From contig DBLZ01000132.1 in assembly GCA_002297545.1 (NCBI GenBank), positions 1 through 16,801 of the forward strand: DNA of 16,801 bases, written 5' to 3'. Within the stretch, counting starts at the first letter, position 1. Each line of letters opens with the position of its first letter. Origin of the DNA: Prevotellaceae bacterium UBA711 (GTDB lineage: Bacteria; Bacteroidota; Bacteroidia; Bacteroidales; Bacteroidaceae). The translations under genes were made by a program, and so were the position numbers. The notes beneath the pieces are model-generated. The model was not told the DNA's origin, searched no databases, and saw only the letters and a list, made by a program, of their open reading frames with translations. This document shows positions 1-8,071 of the stretch, one piece after another.

Positions 1-1524
1 GGATGCCTGTTTTCTGTTTCCGGTTCTTTCCCTGAAATGGCAGAGATGATCAGGGAGAAATGGGCTGTTGCAGGAATACTTGCCATGCTCTTTTCCTGCG
101 GTATTGCCATACTGCACAGGAAGCCTTTTGTCGCTCATATGGACAAAGTCTTGGAGACATTTGTGTTGTTGTGTGCAATTGAGATGGGAGTCGTGGCTAT
201 GCAGTTGCTGAAGATACTGCCATCGTACCACCCGTTCTTCCGTTTTACCGGCACTTTCCGTAATCCGACCGTATTTGCAATGATGATGGCACTATGCCTG
301 CCAATCTGTGTGTTTTACACAGTAAAGCCCCTGGGCAGGAACAAATCATTTTGGCAATTCCTGTCTATTTGCGTGACATTATGTATCTTTTTGTCAGAAT
401 CCAGGACTTGCATGATAGCCGGAGCATGTTCGTCTCTTGCCATTGTTTTCATGGAAGTGCCAAGGTTTCGTGCCTGCCTGTCAAATTGGAAGGTTTGGCT
501 TCCGGCCATTCTGTTTTGCATAATACTGTTGGCAGCATTATATTTCTATAAGCGCAATTCTGCCGATGGCAGGACACTGATATGGACTGTTTCTCTTAAA
601 ATGCTTGCAGAAAAACCCTTGGCAGGATGGGGTGCGGACGGGTTTTCCTCATCGTATATGCCGAGTCAGGCTGCATTTCTGTTGGAGCACGATGGGACGA
701 AATTCTCATACTTGGCCGACAATGTCTCGCATCCGTTCAATGAGTTTCTGCTGTGCGGTGTTAAATATGGTGTAATCGGGCTTGTCATATTGTCAAGTGT
801 GATATCCTGTTTCATAAATGCGGTCATAAAAACCAGGAACGTCTATACCAGTCTTTACATTGCTGTCCTATTGACGCTTTTCGTGTTGTCTATGTTTTCT
901 TATCCATATACGGTTCCCATGATATGGCTTGTAAGCACGTATCTTGTATGTTCCGTCATTGGCACTTACTGCATGGGGGCACACAAGAGAAACATACCCA
1001 TGTTGCTTTTATTGACCTTTCCTGCTATGTGGCTATTATATCAGAACAGGCACATTTACGATGAATGTCAATGGCAGAGACTACAAATTTCATCAGCCCC
1101 TGTGGAAAGTGTTCACCAAGAATATAGCGACTTGTATAACCGTTTAAGCAAGAATCCGTCATTCCTGTATAATTATGGTGCCTGGCTGCATCGTAACGCT
1201 TTCCATGATGAAAGCCTGCAAGTACTTCTCGAATGTGCAAAAAATTATGATGATTATAATGTGGAAATGCTGATTGCCGATAATTACAGACAATTGGGAG
1301 ACAACGCGAAAGCCATAGAGACGTTTGAATATGCCAATGCGATGGTTCCATGCAGATTTCTCCCTCTATACCATAAGATGACGACTTATGAGGACATCGG
1401 AGATTATGACAATGCATGCCGTATTGCGCAAATCATAATAGACAAGCCGGCAAAGATAGAACGTTCGCCTACTGTTAGAAAAATCAAGCATGAGGCGGAG
1501 AAATTGTTGTATGGACATCTTTAG
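1..1524 (+). CDS. O-antigen ligase-like membrane protein with C-terminal TPR repeats (5' partial)
   Basis: The frame is open from base 1, so the gene very likely begins before the window; the first internal ATG is at 37. The visible part (about 507 codons) has many hydrophobic membrane segments. It carries features typical of the Wzy_C/WaaL ligase family: a segment 'TLIWTVSLKMLAEKPLAGWG' followed by a long periplasmic-type loop, then 'SHPFNEFLLCGVKYGVIGL', which resembles the conserved HN-x-L-x-G-x-x-G loop. After the last membrane helix (around the codons at 1010-1050) comes a soluble tail with at least two TPR-like helical pairs, for example 'YNYGAWLHRNAFHDESLQVL' and 'LGDNAKAIETFEYANAM'. 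The family transfers lipid-linked glycans to an acceptor or polymerises them at the inner membrane, but the exact acceptor cannot be told from sequence. Base composition is clearly more A/T-rich than the rest of the window, which suggests a different origin. Confidence 0.8.
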   Translation, partial: GCLFSVSGSFPEMAEMIREKWAVAGILAMLFSCGIAILHRKPFVAHMDKVLETFVLLCAIEMGVVAMQLLKILPSYHPFFRFTGTFRNPTVFAMMMALCLPICVFYTVKPLGRNKSFWQFLSICVTLCIFLSESRTCMIAGACSSLAIVFMEVPRFRACLSNWKVWLPAILFCIILLAALYFYKRNSADGRTLIWTVSLKMLAEKPLAGWGADGFSSSYMPSQAAFLLEHDGTKFSYLADNVSHPFNEFLLCGVKYGVIGLVILSSVISCFINAVIKTRNVYTSLYIAVLLTLFVLSMFSYPYTVPMIWLVSTYLVCSVIGTYCMGAHKRNIPMLLLLTFPAMWLLYQNRHIYDECQWQRLQISSAPVESVHQEYSDLYNRLSKNPSFLYNYGAWLHRNAFHDESLQVLLECAKNYDDYNVEMLIADNYRQLGDNAKAIETFEYANAMVPCRFLPLYHKMTTYEDIGDYDNACRIAQIIIDKPAKIERSPTVRKIKHEAEKLLYGHL

Positions 1525-1725
1525 ATTCCTACTGCTGAAGTGTATTGGAACAAAATCTTGATGCTTGTACGTAAGTTAGGGATACAACATATTACTGGAC
1601 ATAATAGAAATACTTTGTGGATTGTATCTCGTTGTCTATACGGCAGTGGGCTGAAAGCTTTGTTGCCCTCTTCGGGGTGCAGGTTTGTGTGTGGATACGG
1701 TACCCGGGATAAATGACTTTGCCTT

Positions 1726-1766
1726 GTTGAGTATTCAAGATGGCACTTCTCGAGCGAATATTCAAC
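1726..1766. other. Inverted repeat, possible RNA hairpin
   Basis: Arms GTTGAGTATTC (1726-1736) and GAATATTCAAC (1756-1766) pair over 11 bp with one G-U pair and a 19-nt loop. There is no T-run after it, so it is not a standard terminator. It lies about 200 bp past the stop of the ligase-like gene and about 50 bp before the next promoter, so it could be a processing structure, a weak terminator or an operator. Confidence 0.35.
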
Positions 1767-1817
1767 TCTATAGACTGCGCAAAGCCACATGGTCTCGCAC
1801 GGAAAAAGACGCACAAA

Positions 1818-1849
1818 TTTGGTAACGACGCAATTTCTTCATATCTTTG
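1818..1849 (+). promoter_or_regulatory. Bacteroides-type promoter of the FAH-family gene
   Basis: A -33 element TTTG (1818-1821) and a -7 element TATCTTTG (1842-1849, matching TAnnTTTG) are separated by 20 bp, the spacing expected for the primary sigma factor of Bacteroidota. Centring the elements at -33 and -7 puts the transcript start near 1853, only about 7 nt before the ATG at 1860. Confidence 0.75.
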
Positions 1850-1859
1850 TGCGTTAATT

Positions 1860-2558
1860 ATGAAGATATTTGGCATAGGAATGAACTACCGCCTGCATGC
1901 GGTAGAGATGGAGTCGAAAGCACCGGGCAGGAACACGGGTGCCACGGAAGCGTACCCCGACCCCGTGGTGTTCACCAAGTGCGACAGCGCCCTTGTCACC
2001 CGCGGGCGGCCGTTCTTCATCCCCGACTACACGCAAGAGTGCGAGTACGAGGCCGAACTGGTAGTGCGCATCTGCCGCATGGGACGCAGCATCAGCCAGC
2101 GCTTTGCTCACCGATACTATGATGCCGTCACCGTAGGCGTGGACTTCACCGCACGCGATCTGCAACACCGGCTTCGTGCCGAAGGCTTGCCCTGGGACAT
2201 AGCCAAGGGGTTCGACGGCAGTGCCGTGATTGGCGACTTCCGCGACTTCAACGGACATGAGGCTCCGGTACTGGGTGGCTCCACCGGCAGGTATGAAGGG
2301 CACCGCGTGGCCGAGATGCTGTCCGCAGGCATTGGTTTCCGGCTGGATGTCAACGGGCAGACGGTACAGAAGGGTATAAGCACAGACATGATACACTCCG
2401 TAGACTATCTGGTCAGCTACATCAGCCGGTTCTTCACGTTGAAGACGGGCGACCTGATCTTCACCGGCACTCCTGTAGGCGTAGGCCCAGTTCACATAGA
2501 CGACCACATAGAGGGATGGCTGAACGAGGACAAGGTGCTGGAATTCAACGTCAAGTAG
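1860..2558 (+). CDS. Fumarylacetoacetate hydrolase (FAH) family protein
   Basis: This 232-residue protein is a single FAH/acylpyruvase-type domain. It starts with the family's N-terminal strand 'MKIFGIGMNY'. Likely metal ligands are E64 and E66 in 'CEYEAELVV' and D95 in 'GVDFTARDLQ'; the E-to-D distance of 29 equals that of the well-studied FAHD1 enzymes. 'AKGFDGSAVIG' (115-125) and 'GDLIFTGTPVGVGP' (197-210) are the expected substrate-loop and C-terminal motifs. Members cleave C-C bonds of acylpyruvates or decarboxylate oxaloacetate using Mg or Mn in the cytoplasm; the exact substrate is not readable here. I chose the ATG at 1860 because it follows the promoter directly and gives the normal family N terminus; starting at the next ATG (1881) would lose a conserved strand. 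porU follows after 56 bp with no visible promoter, so the genes may be cotranscribed. Confidence 0.88.
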   Translation: MKIFGIGMNYRLHAVEMESKAPGRNTGATEAYPDPVVFTKCDSALVTRGRPFFIPDYTQECEYEAELVVRICRMGRSISQRFAHRYYDAVTVGVDFTARDLQHRLRAEGLPWDIAKGFDGSAVIGDFRDFNGHEAPVLGGSTGRYEGHRVAEMLSAGIGFRLDVNGQTVQKGISTDMIHSVDYLVSYISRFFTLKTGDLIFTGTPVGVGPVHIDDHIEGWLNEDKVLEFNVK

Positions 2559-2614
2559 ACACCGGACACAGACAGACACACACATTACAAACACTCGACC
2601 ACAGACACGCAGAT

Positions 2615-5600
2615 ATGAAGGGAAGGATACTATACATACTTACACTACTGTACATGATGGCAGGCACAGCAGTCCTGGCCCAGGAACGCATGACTTATCT
2701 GGACTGGGATGTCCTGGCCAGGGACACGATGTGCCCGGTATATGCCGAGGTAGTGCCGCTACATACCGACTACCGTAGCAACACGTATAGGGTGGTTCTG
2801 GAATACCCCACCTGGGCACCGCTGACCCAAGGCGAAACGGCCTTGGCCCGTCGCTACGACCACCTCATAGGGGACACCCTGCACGTGGACCAATACCTGA
2901 GCCTGGAGCGCGGACAGGGAATGCTGAACTACAGTCTGGTGCCCATCATACGCAGGGGCAATGCCTACAGCAAGCTGGTATCGGCCCAAATAAGCATAGT
3001 CCCCACTCCACGTCCCCATCAGGTCCGGGCAGCCGCAGGAACACCTGAGGAGCGCTACGCCGCACACTCCGTCCTGGCCACCGGAAAATGGCACAAGATC
3101 CACATCACGGAGGACGGTATCTACCGCCTGACGCCGTCGTTCCTCTCCGGCATGGGATTCAACAATCCATCCAAGGTACGTCTCTATGGCTACGGCGGAC
3201 ACCAGCAACCCGAGGTGATAAATGCCGACAGCGACTTTGACGACCTGGAGGAGGTGCCCCTGGTCACAGCTCCCAACGGCGACCTGCTTTTCTGGGGCAA
3301 CGGTCTGGTGAGATGGGCCGGCACGGAACGCATCTTCAATGCCTATGCCACGCGAGCCACATATTTCCTGACTGAGGGCGACACGCGAACCGACATCACC
3401 ACCGAACCGGCTTATACGGGCACTATCCTGCAGAGCGTGAACACATCATTGGGGCATGCCCTGCACGAGGTGGACGACTATGCATGGTTCCGCAGCGGAC
3501 GCAACTTGGTGGAAAGCACTGTCATAAGTGGAGGAGAGTCGCGGACATATTCGTTCCAGAATATCAACAGCATCGGCAACGAGCGCCTTACCGTGGTGTT
3601 CACCGGCGGAAGTGTCTCCACTCCACTGACCATATCGGCCAACGGCGAGACAGTGACCTCGGGAACCGTGCCGGCCGCCATCAAGGACCTGCACCAGTAT
3701 TACTCTGAAAGCAAATTCCCCAACCTCAACATTTCTCCCTACAAGACAGAGGGCGAGACCTGGCGTATCACCATCACGGCCAAAGGCACTGGTGCCGTAA
3801 GCGACCGTGTGCAGGGACGTCTGGACTATATCGCCCTGAACTATACCGCACCACTGGAACTGAAGAATGGCTTCGTGCGCTTCGGCGACGGATACATGGG
3901 CACGGGCGAGGGCACCGGCATCCTCTCCAGCGTGACCCGGCGGTTCTCCGGGGCCACACACTTCTTTGGCATAGCCTATAACTCCACCGCGGACGTGAAG
4001 GTGATGCGCATAGGGCACCGCGGACGTCCGGCTGCCCTGCAAACCACCACACGCGAGGAAGGAGGACTGGAGTGCCGGGTAGAAGACGGAACGGACGCTT
4101 TTGTGGCCTTTGACCCCACATACGCCTTTCCCGTCCCCACAGCCGGACAGGCCATCAGCAATCAGGACCTGCACGCCACGGAGCCTGCGGACATGGTAAT
4201 CATTGTGCCCGCCAGCGGCAAACTGGACGCACAGGCACAACGCCTGGCCGAAGCACACGAGCAATACGACAACCTGCACTGCATAGTAGTGAGGGCCGAC
4301 CATATATACAATGAATTCTCATCCGGCACACCGGATGCTACGGCATACCGCCGCTTCCTGAAGATGCTCTATGACCGTGGCCTGGCCTCGGACACCGCAC
4401 CACGGTATCTGCTGCTGATGGGCGACTGTGCCTGGGACAACAGGATGAAGTCCACGACATGGCGCACATATTCGCCCGACAACTACCTGCTGTGCTATCA
4501 GAGTGAGAACAGCTACAGTGACACACAGTCGTACTGCTGGGAGGACTACTTCGGACTGATGGACGACGGCGAGGGCGGACAGCCATACAACGACCGTTCC
4601 GACCTGGCCATAGGCCGTTTCCCGGTCACCACCGAGGCACAGGCCCGCGCAATGGTGGACAAGTCCATAGCACACATGCGACGCGACAACGTGGGCGAAT
4701 GGTGCAACCGAGTGATAGTCCTGGGCGACGACGGAGACGAAAACCTGCACATGACTGATGCTAACACGGTGGCTACACGCATAGAAAATACCGCCCCGGA
4801 CGTGGATGTACGCAAGGTGATGTGGGACAACTATACCATGGTGAACCAAGGCTTGTATAATGCTTATCCCGAGATACACGACTATGTGGAGAAACAGATG
4901 CGGGAGGGTGCCATGATGTTCAACTACACGGGACATGGTGCCACGTACATATTGAGCCACGAACGTGTGGTGACGCTCGATGACGTGAAAACATGGAACA
5001 CCAGCCGTGCACCGCTGTGGTTCGTGGCCGCTTGCGTGGTGGCTCCGTTTGACAGTCAGGAGGAGAACATAGGCGAAGCGGCCGTGCTGAACCCCAACGG
5101 AGCGGTGGCCTTCGTAGGCACGGCTCACACGGTATACAGTACGCCCAACATGTTCCTGAACCGATACTTCTCGCAATACCTTTTTGAGAAAGACTCCCGA
5201 GGACGCCGCAATTCCGTGGGAGAAGCCTTGCGTCTGGCCAAAGGCAGCATAACAGGAACGAGCGGCGAAAGCGGCCAACCCCAGAACAAATTGCAGTATG
5301 CCCTGCTGGGCGATCCGGCCCTGGTATTCGGAACGGACGGTGTCAAGGTGGTACTGGACAGCATAGACGGCAAGGCATTGACAGGAGAACAAAACCTGCG
5401 CGGCGGCAGCCGTGTGCGTTTCAGCGGACACGTGGAGCAGAGCAGCGGCGTGACTGACGAAACATTCAACGGCGTAATGAACTATCGCCTGTACGATGCC
5501 ATGGACACCATCACCACACGCGAGAACGTGGCCACCAAATTTGCCGGCCCCTTCAAATACACCTACAGGAGCCGCGAAATCAATCACGGGGCCGACAGCG

Positions 5601-6433
5601 TGCGCAACGGACGCTTCTCCACTACGGTAATTATCCCCAAAGACATAAGCTACAGCGACCAAAGCGGCCGCATAGTCCTCTACGCCGTAAGTAACGACAA
5701 GCGCATGGAGGCCAACGGCAGCAGCGAGGAATTCCTGATAGGCGGATACAACGACACTCCAATCACTGACAACGAAGGGCCGGAGATGTTCATTTACCTA
5801 AACGACAGGAACTTCGTTGACGGAGACGCCGTATCGGCCAAGTCCATATTCGTGGCCGAGTTGAAAGACGAGTCGGGCATACAGTACAACGGAAACGGCA
5901 TAGGGCACGACCTGCAACTGTGCATAGATGGCGACCCGGACAAGACCTATAACCTCAACGACTACTACACCGGCGACATGAGCGACTATACGCAAGGTAC
6001 GGTGATCTTCAACGATATGCCAGAATTAGAGGAAGGCGCACACTTCCTGAGCTTCCGCGCATGGGACATGCTCAACAACACCTCGCTTCAGACGCTCAGG
6101 TTCGTGGTGGGCAAGGAGCTGGAAGCCGAAGTGCTGTCACTGATGCTGGAGAGCGATGTGGTGGCGGGCAGAACCAACTTCCACATCGCCTACAACTATC
6201 CGGGCCTGGAGTGCCGCTTCCGCGTGGATATATTTACCCCGACAGGAGCCGTACTGTGGAGCCGCGAGGTGAATGCCACCGGCGACAACGGCATAGTGAC
6301 CATACCCTGGGACGGACGCACCGGCGGAGGCGCTGCGGTGGACAATGGCATATATATATGCCGTGTGACAGCTTCGCACGGCGAAGGCAAAAAGAACCAC
6401 AAGGAAAAGAAATTCGTCCTGCGGAGGCAATAA
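2615..6433 (+). CDS. porU: PorU, C25-family sortase of the type IX secretion system
   Basis: The 1272-residue product begins with a signal peptide (MKGRILYILTLLYMMAGTAVLA, likely cut before Q23), has a long N-terminal region, a gingipain-type C25 cysteine peptidase domain from about residue 525 to 905, and a C-terminal Ig-like segment of FlgD/type IX style (about 1200-1272, containing 'VDIFTPTGAVLW' and 'PWDGRTGGG'). The catalytic pair is visible: His774 in 'FNYTGHGATY' and Cys807 in 'WFVAACVVAPFD', 33 residues apart as in gingipains and in P. gingivalis PorU. 'LLLMGDCAWDN' (around 599-609) fits the N-terminal half of the fold. PorU removes the C-terminal signal of secreted cargo at the cell surface and joins cargo to anionic LPS, working with PorV, encoded 31 bp downstream. 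It is somewhat longer than the P. gingivalis protein (about 1158). The start at 2615 is chosen for the signal peptide; the in-frame ATG at 2516 overlaps the upstream gene. Confidence 0.93.
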   Translation: MKGRILYILTLLYMMAGTAVLAQERMTYLDWDVLARDTMCPVYAEVVPLHTDYRSNTYRVVLEYPTWAPLTQGETALARRYDHLIGDTLHVDQYLSLERGQGMLNYSLVPIIRRGNAYSKLVSAQISIVPTPRPHQVRAAAGTPEERYAAHSVLATGKWHKIHITEDGIYRLTPSFLSGMGFNNPSKVRLYGYGGHQQPEVINADSDFDDLEEVPLVTAPNGDLLFWGNGLVRWAGTERIFNAYATRATYFLTEGDTRTDITTEPAYTGTILQSVNTSLGHALHEVDDYAWFRSGRNLVESTVISGGESRTYSFQNINSIGNERLTVVFTGGSVSTPLTISANGETVTSGTVPAAIKDLHQYYSESKFPNLNISPYKTEGETWRITITAKGTGAVSDRVQGRLDYIALNYTAPLELKNGFVRFGDGYMGTGEGTGILSSVTRRFSGATHFFGIAYNSTADVKVMRIGHRGRPAALQTTTREEGGLECRVEDGTDAFVAFDPTYAFPVPTAGQAISNQDLHATEPADMVIIVPASGKLDAQAQRLAEAHEQYDNLHCIVVRADHIYNEFSSGTPDATAYRRFLKMLYDRGLASDTAPRYLLLMGDCAWDNRMKSTTWRTYSPDNYLLCYQSENSYSDTQSYCWEDYFGLMDDGEGGQPYNDRSDLAIGRFPVTTEAQARAMVDKSIAHMRRDNVGEWCNRVIVLGDDGDENLHMTDANTVATRIENTAPDVDVRKVMWDNYTMVNQGLYNAYPEIHDYVEKQMREGAMMFNYTGHGATYILSHERVVTLDDVKTWNTSRAPLWFVAACVVAPFDSQEENIGEAAVLNPNGAVAFVGTAHTVYSTPNMFLNRYFSQYLFEKDSRGRRNSVGEALRLAKGSITGTSGESGQPQNKLQYALLGDPALVFGTDGVKVVLDSIDGKALTGEQNLRGGSRVRFSGHVEQSSGVTDETFNGVMNYRLYDAMDTITTRENVATKFAGPFKYTYRSREINHGADSVRNGRFSTTVIIPKDISYSDQSGRIVLYAVSNDKRMEANGSSEEFLIGGYNDTPITDNEGPEMFIYLNDRNFVDGDAVSAKSIFVAELKDESGIQYNGNGIGHDLQLCIDGDPDKTYNLNDYYTGDMSDYTQGTVIFNDMPELEEGAHFLSFRAWDMLNNTSLQTLRFVVGKELEAEVLSLMLESDVVAGRTNFHIAYNYPGLECRFRVDIFTPTGAVLWSREVNATGDNGIVTIPWDGRTGGGAAVDNGIYICRVTASHGEGKKNHKEKKFVLRRQ

Positions 6434-6464
6434 ATAGCCCCGGCGGAGAGTTATTATAGCACGT

Positions 6465-7622
6465 ATGAGAAGATTATTTGTTTACTTAATAGCCATAGTG
6501 ATGGGCACGGCCGCAGCCAAGGCGCAGCTGGCCGAGCATTTCAACCCTGAGATATACGGTGTCACCTCACTGGCAATAGCGCCTGACGCACGTGCAGGTT
6601 CGATGGGTGACATGGGCGTGGCCACAGAGGCAGACGTCAACAGCCAGTACTGGAACTGTGCCAAGTACCCATGGAACATAGCCCGTGCCGGAGTAAGCGC
6701 CTCGTACACACCGTGGTTGCGCAAAATTGTCACCGGCATCAACCTGGCCAACGTATCAGGTTTCTACCGTATAGGTGACTATTCGGCCATCAGCGCCTCA
6801 CTCCGATACTTCGGCATGGGCGAAGTGAGCGTACAGAACATGGGCTACAGCGTCAGTCCCTACGAGATGTCTATCGACGTGGCCTACAGCCGCTTGCTGA
6901 CACGGACATTCTCAATGGGCGTGGCCATGAGGTTCATACTCTCCAACATGAACTATGACGAAACCCAGGAGGCTGCCGTAGGCAAAGCCTTCGCTGCAGA
7001 CATCACCATGTACAGGCAAGGATACTTCTTCATGGGCAACAGGGAATGCAGTCTGGCATGGGGCATAGCCCTGACCAACATAGGCAGCAAGATAAACATG
7101 CGCAACGACAACAATGCGGACTTCCTGCCTGCCACCTTGCGCCTGGGCATCAACATGACGGTACCCCTGAACGAATACAACAAGCTGTCCTTCGGTGCGG
7201 AGGTCTACAAACTATGTATCCCTACCCGACCTGTGCAAGGCGAGGATGAATCCTCCGAGGACTATGAACGACGCCTGCAGGAGGACTACTACTCTGTCAG
7301 CTCCATAGGCGGTATCTTCAAGAGTTTCGGCGATGCGCCGGGCGGCTTCAAGGAGGAGATGCAGGAGCTGCGCTGGAGTTTCGGTGCTGAATATACCTAC
7401 AACGACCGCTTCATGCTGCGTGCCGGATACCACTACGAGAACCCGCACAAGGGCAACCGCCAGTATTTCACCGTGGGAGCCGGACTGCACATGAGCGTGT
7501 TCACAGTGGATGCCGCATACTGCATCTCCACGGCTCAGGCCAATCCCCTGGACCAAACGATGAGGTTCACACTGGGCTTTGACCTCGACGGCATGAAAGA
7601 TCTGTTCGGGCGCAAGAGATAA
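6465..7622 (+). CDS. porV: PorV (LptO), outer-membrane barrel of the type IX secretion system
   Basis: The 385-residue product starts with a signal peptide (MRRLFVYLIAIVMGTAAAKA, cut near Q21) and is rich in alternating strands with aromatic girdle residues, as in the 14-strand PorV/FadL-like barrel. The N-terminal motif 'GVTSLAIAPDARAGSMGDMG' and the following 'YWNCAKYPW' are characteristic of PorV. PorV is an outer-membrane shuttle that collects cargo from the Sov translocon and hands it to PorU for cleavage and anchoring. It follows porU after 31 bp ('GGAGAG' lies 16-21 bases before the ATG), the same gene order as in P. gingivalis, which supports one transcript. An internal acidic stretch, 'QGEDESSEDYERRLQEDYYS' (around residue 255), is probably an exposed loop. 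Confidence 0.93.
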   Translation: MRRLFVYLIAIVMGTAAAKAQLAEHFNPEIYGVTSLAIAPDARAGSMGDMGVATEADVNSQYWNCAKYPWNIARAGVSASYTPWLRKIVTGINLANVSGFYRIGDYSAISASLRYFGMGEVSVQNMGYSVSPYEMSIDVAYSRLLTRTFSMGVAMRFILSNMNYDETQEAAVGKAFAADITMYRQGYFFMGNRECSLAWGIALTNIGSKINMRNDNNADFLPATLRLGINMTVPLNEYNKLSFGAEVYKLCIPTRPVQGEDESSEDYERRLQEDYYSVSSIGGIFKSFGDAPGGFKEEMQELRWSFGAEYTYNDRFMLRAGYHYENPHKGNRQYFTVGAGLHMSVFTVDAAYCISTAQANPLDQTMRFTLGFDLDGMKDLFGRKR

Positions 7623-7696
7623 TCTGCACGCTCCATCTATTCTTCCTTATTATATATACGCGCGCACGAAGACACACGCCCCATCCTCCCTACTCT

Positions 7697-7705
7697 CCCC
7701 CCCCC
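7697..7705. repeat. Nine-C homopolymer tract in the leader of the lipoprotein gene
   Basis: A run of nine C lies 18 bp before the ATG at 7724, within an otherwise C/A-rich and G-poor 101-bp gap. It could be a slippage-prone site that alters expression, or an assembly uncertainty. No promoter consensus is seen in this gap. Confidence 0.5.
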
Positions 7706-7723
7706 ATACCACACGACTCACAA

Positions 7724-8071
7724 ATGAAGACATCATACGCCACATTCCTGTTGGCAGCACTGGCCGGCATGACTGCCTGCACCTCAGTATCTCCGGAAAC
7801 AGAGGCCGACGTGCTGCTGCAAAAGTCCAGGCAACATTTGGCCGAAAAACATTACGATGCCGCACGCGACAGCATACTGAGCCTACGCCGACGATTTCCC
7901 ACCGCAGTGGAGACACGCGCCAAAGCTCTGCTGCTGCTGGACAGCGTGGAGATGACCGCAGCTCGCGACAGCATGGACAATGCAACGGGCGAGGAATGGA
8001 AACGTCTCTCCGTGAAGACGCAGTTCTATGAGCGTAAACTGCAGGAAGACAAGAAGAAGTTAGGCTTATGA
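7724..8071 (+). CDS. Small putative lipoprotein, unknown function
   Basis: The 115-residue product has a lipoprotein-type signal: a short hydrophobic stretch (FLLAALAGMTA) ending at Cys19, with 'MTAC' as a lipobox close to consensus. The mature part is helical: residues 26-70 ('EADVLLQKSRQHLAEKHYDA' and on) look like one TPR-like hairpin, and the last 40 residues are charged and probably coiled coil ('FYERKLQEDKKKLGL'). I do not recognise a named family. It overlaps the tRNA nucleotidyltransferase gene by 4 bp (ATGA at 8068-8071), so the two are translationally coupled. A simple guess is an envelope-attached helical protein; no function is claimed. Confidence 0.75.
   Translation: MKTSYATFLLAALAGMTACTSVSPETEADVLLQKSRQHLAEKHYDAARDSILSLRRRFPTAVETRAKALLLLDSVEMTAARDSMDNATGEEWKRLSVKTQFYERKLQEDKKKLGL

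Larger units (their letters stand above)
1525..1859. other. 335-bp gap; promoter at its 3' end and one hairpin
   Basis: I see no credible gene here. The gap holds an imperfect 11-bp inverted repeat (1726-1766) and, at its right end, a good Bacteroides-type promoter serving the next gene. An in-frame extension of the next gene reaches back to 1740, but it runs through that promoter and reads as non-coding. Confidence 0.6.

Noticed and set aside
1611..1617. TACTTTG as a possible -7 promoter element in the first gap
   Set aside because: It has one base too few compared with TAnnTTTG and no TTG about 20 bp upstream.
1740..1859. Upstream ATG extending the FAH-family protein by 40 residues
   Set aside because: The extension contains the consensus promoter at 1818-1849, and the ATG at 1860 gives the family's normal N terminus.
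2516..2614. Upstream ATG extending PorU by 33 residues
   Set aside because: It overlaps the FAH-family gene and would bury the signal peptide that begins at 2615.
2559..2614. C/A-rich, G-poor leader before porU as a regulatory element
   Set aside because: Similar unstructured leaders precede other genes here (for example 7660-7723) and are common in bacteria that do not rely on Shine-Dalgarno pairing.
4319..5662. Long open frame on the minus strand (about 447 codons) opposite porU, with others at 3446-4303 and 1854-2594
   Set aside because: They lie opposite well-supported genes, follow from their G/C-rich codon pattern, and the translations are rich in Val, His, Cys and Ala without recognisable motifs.
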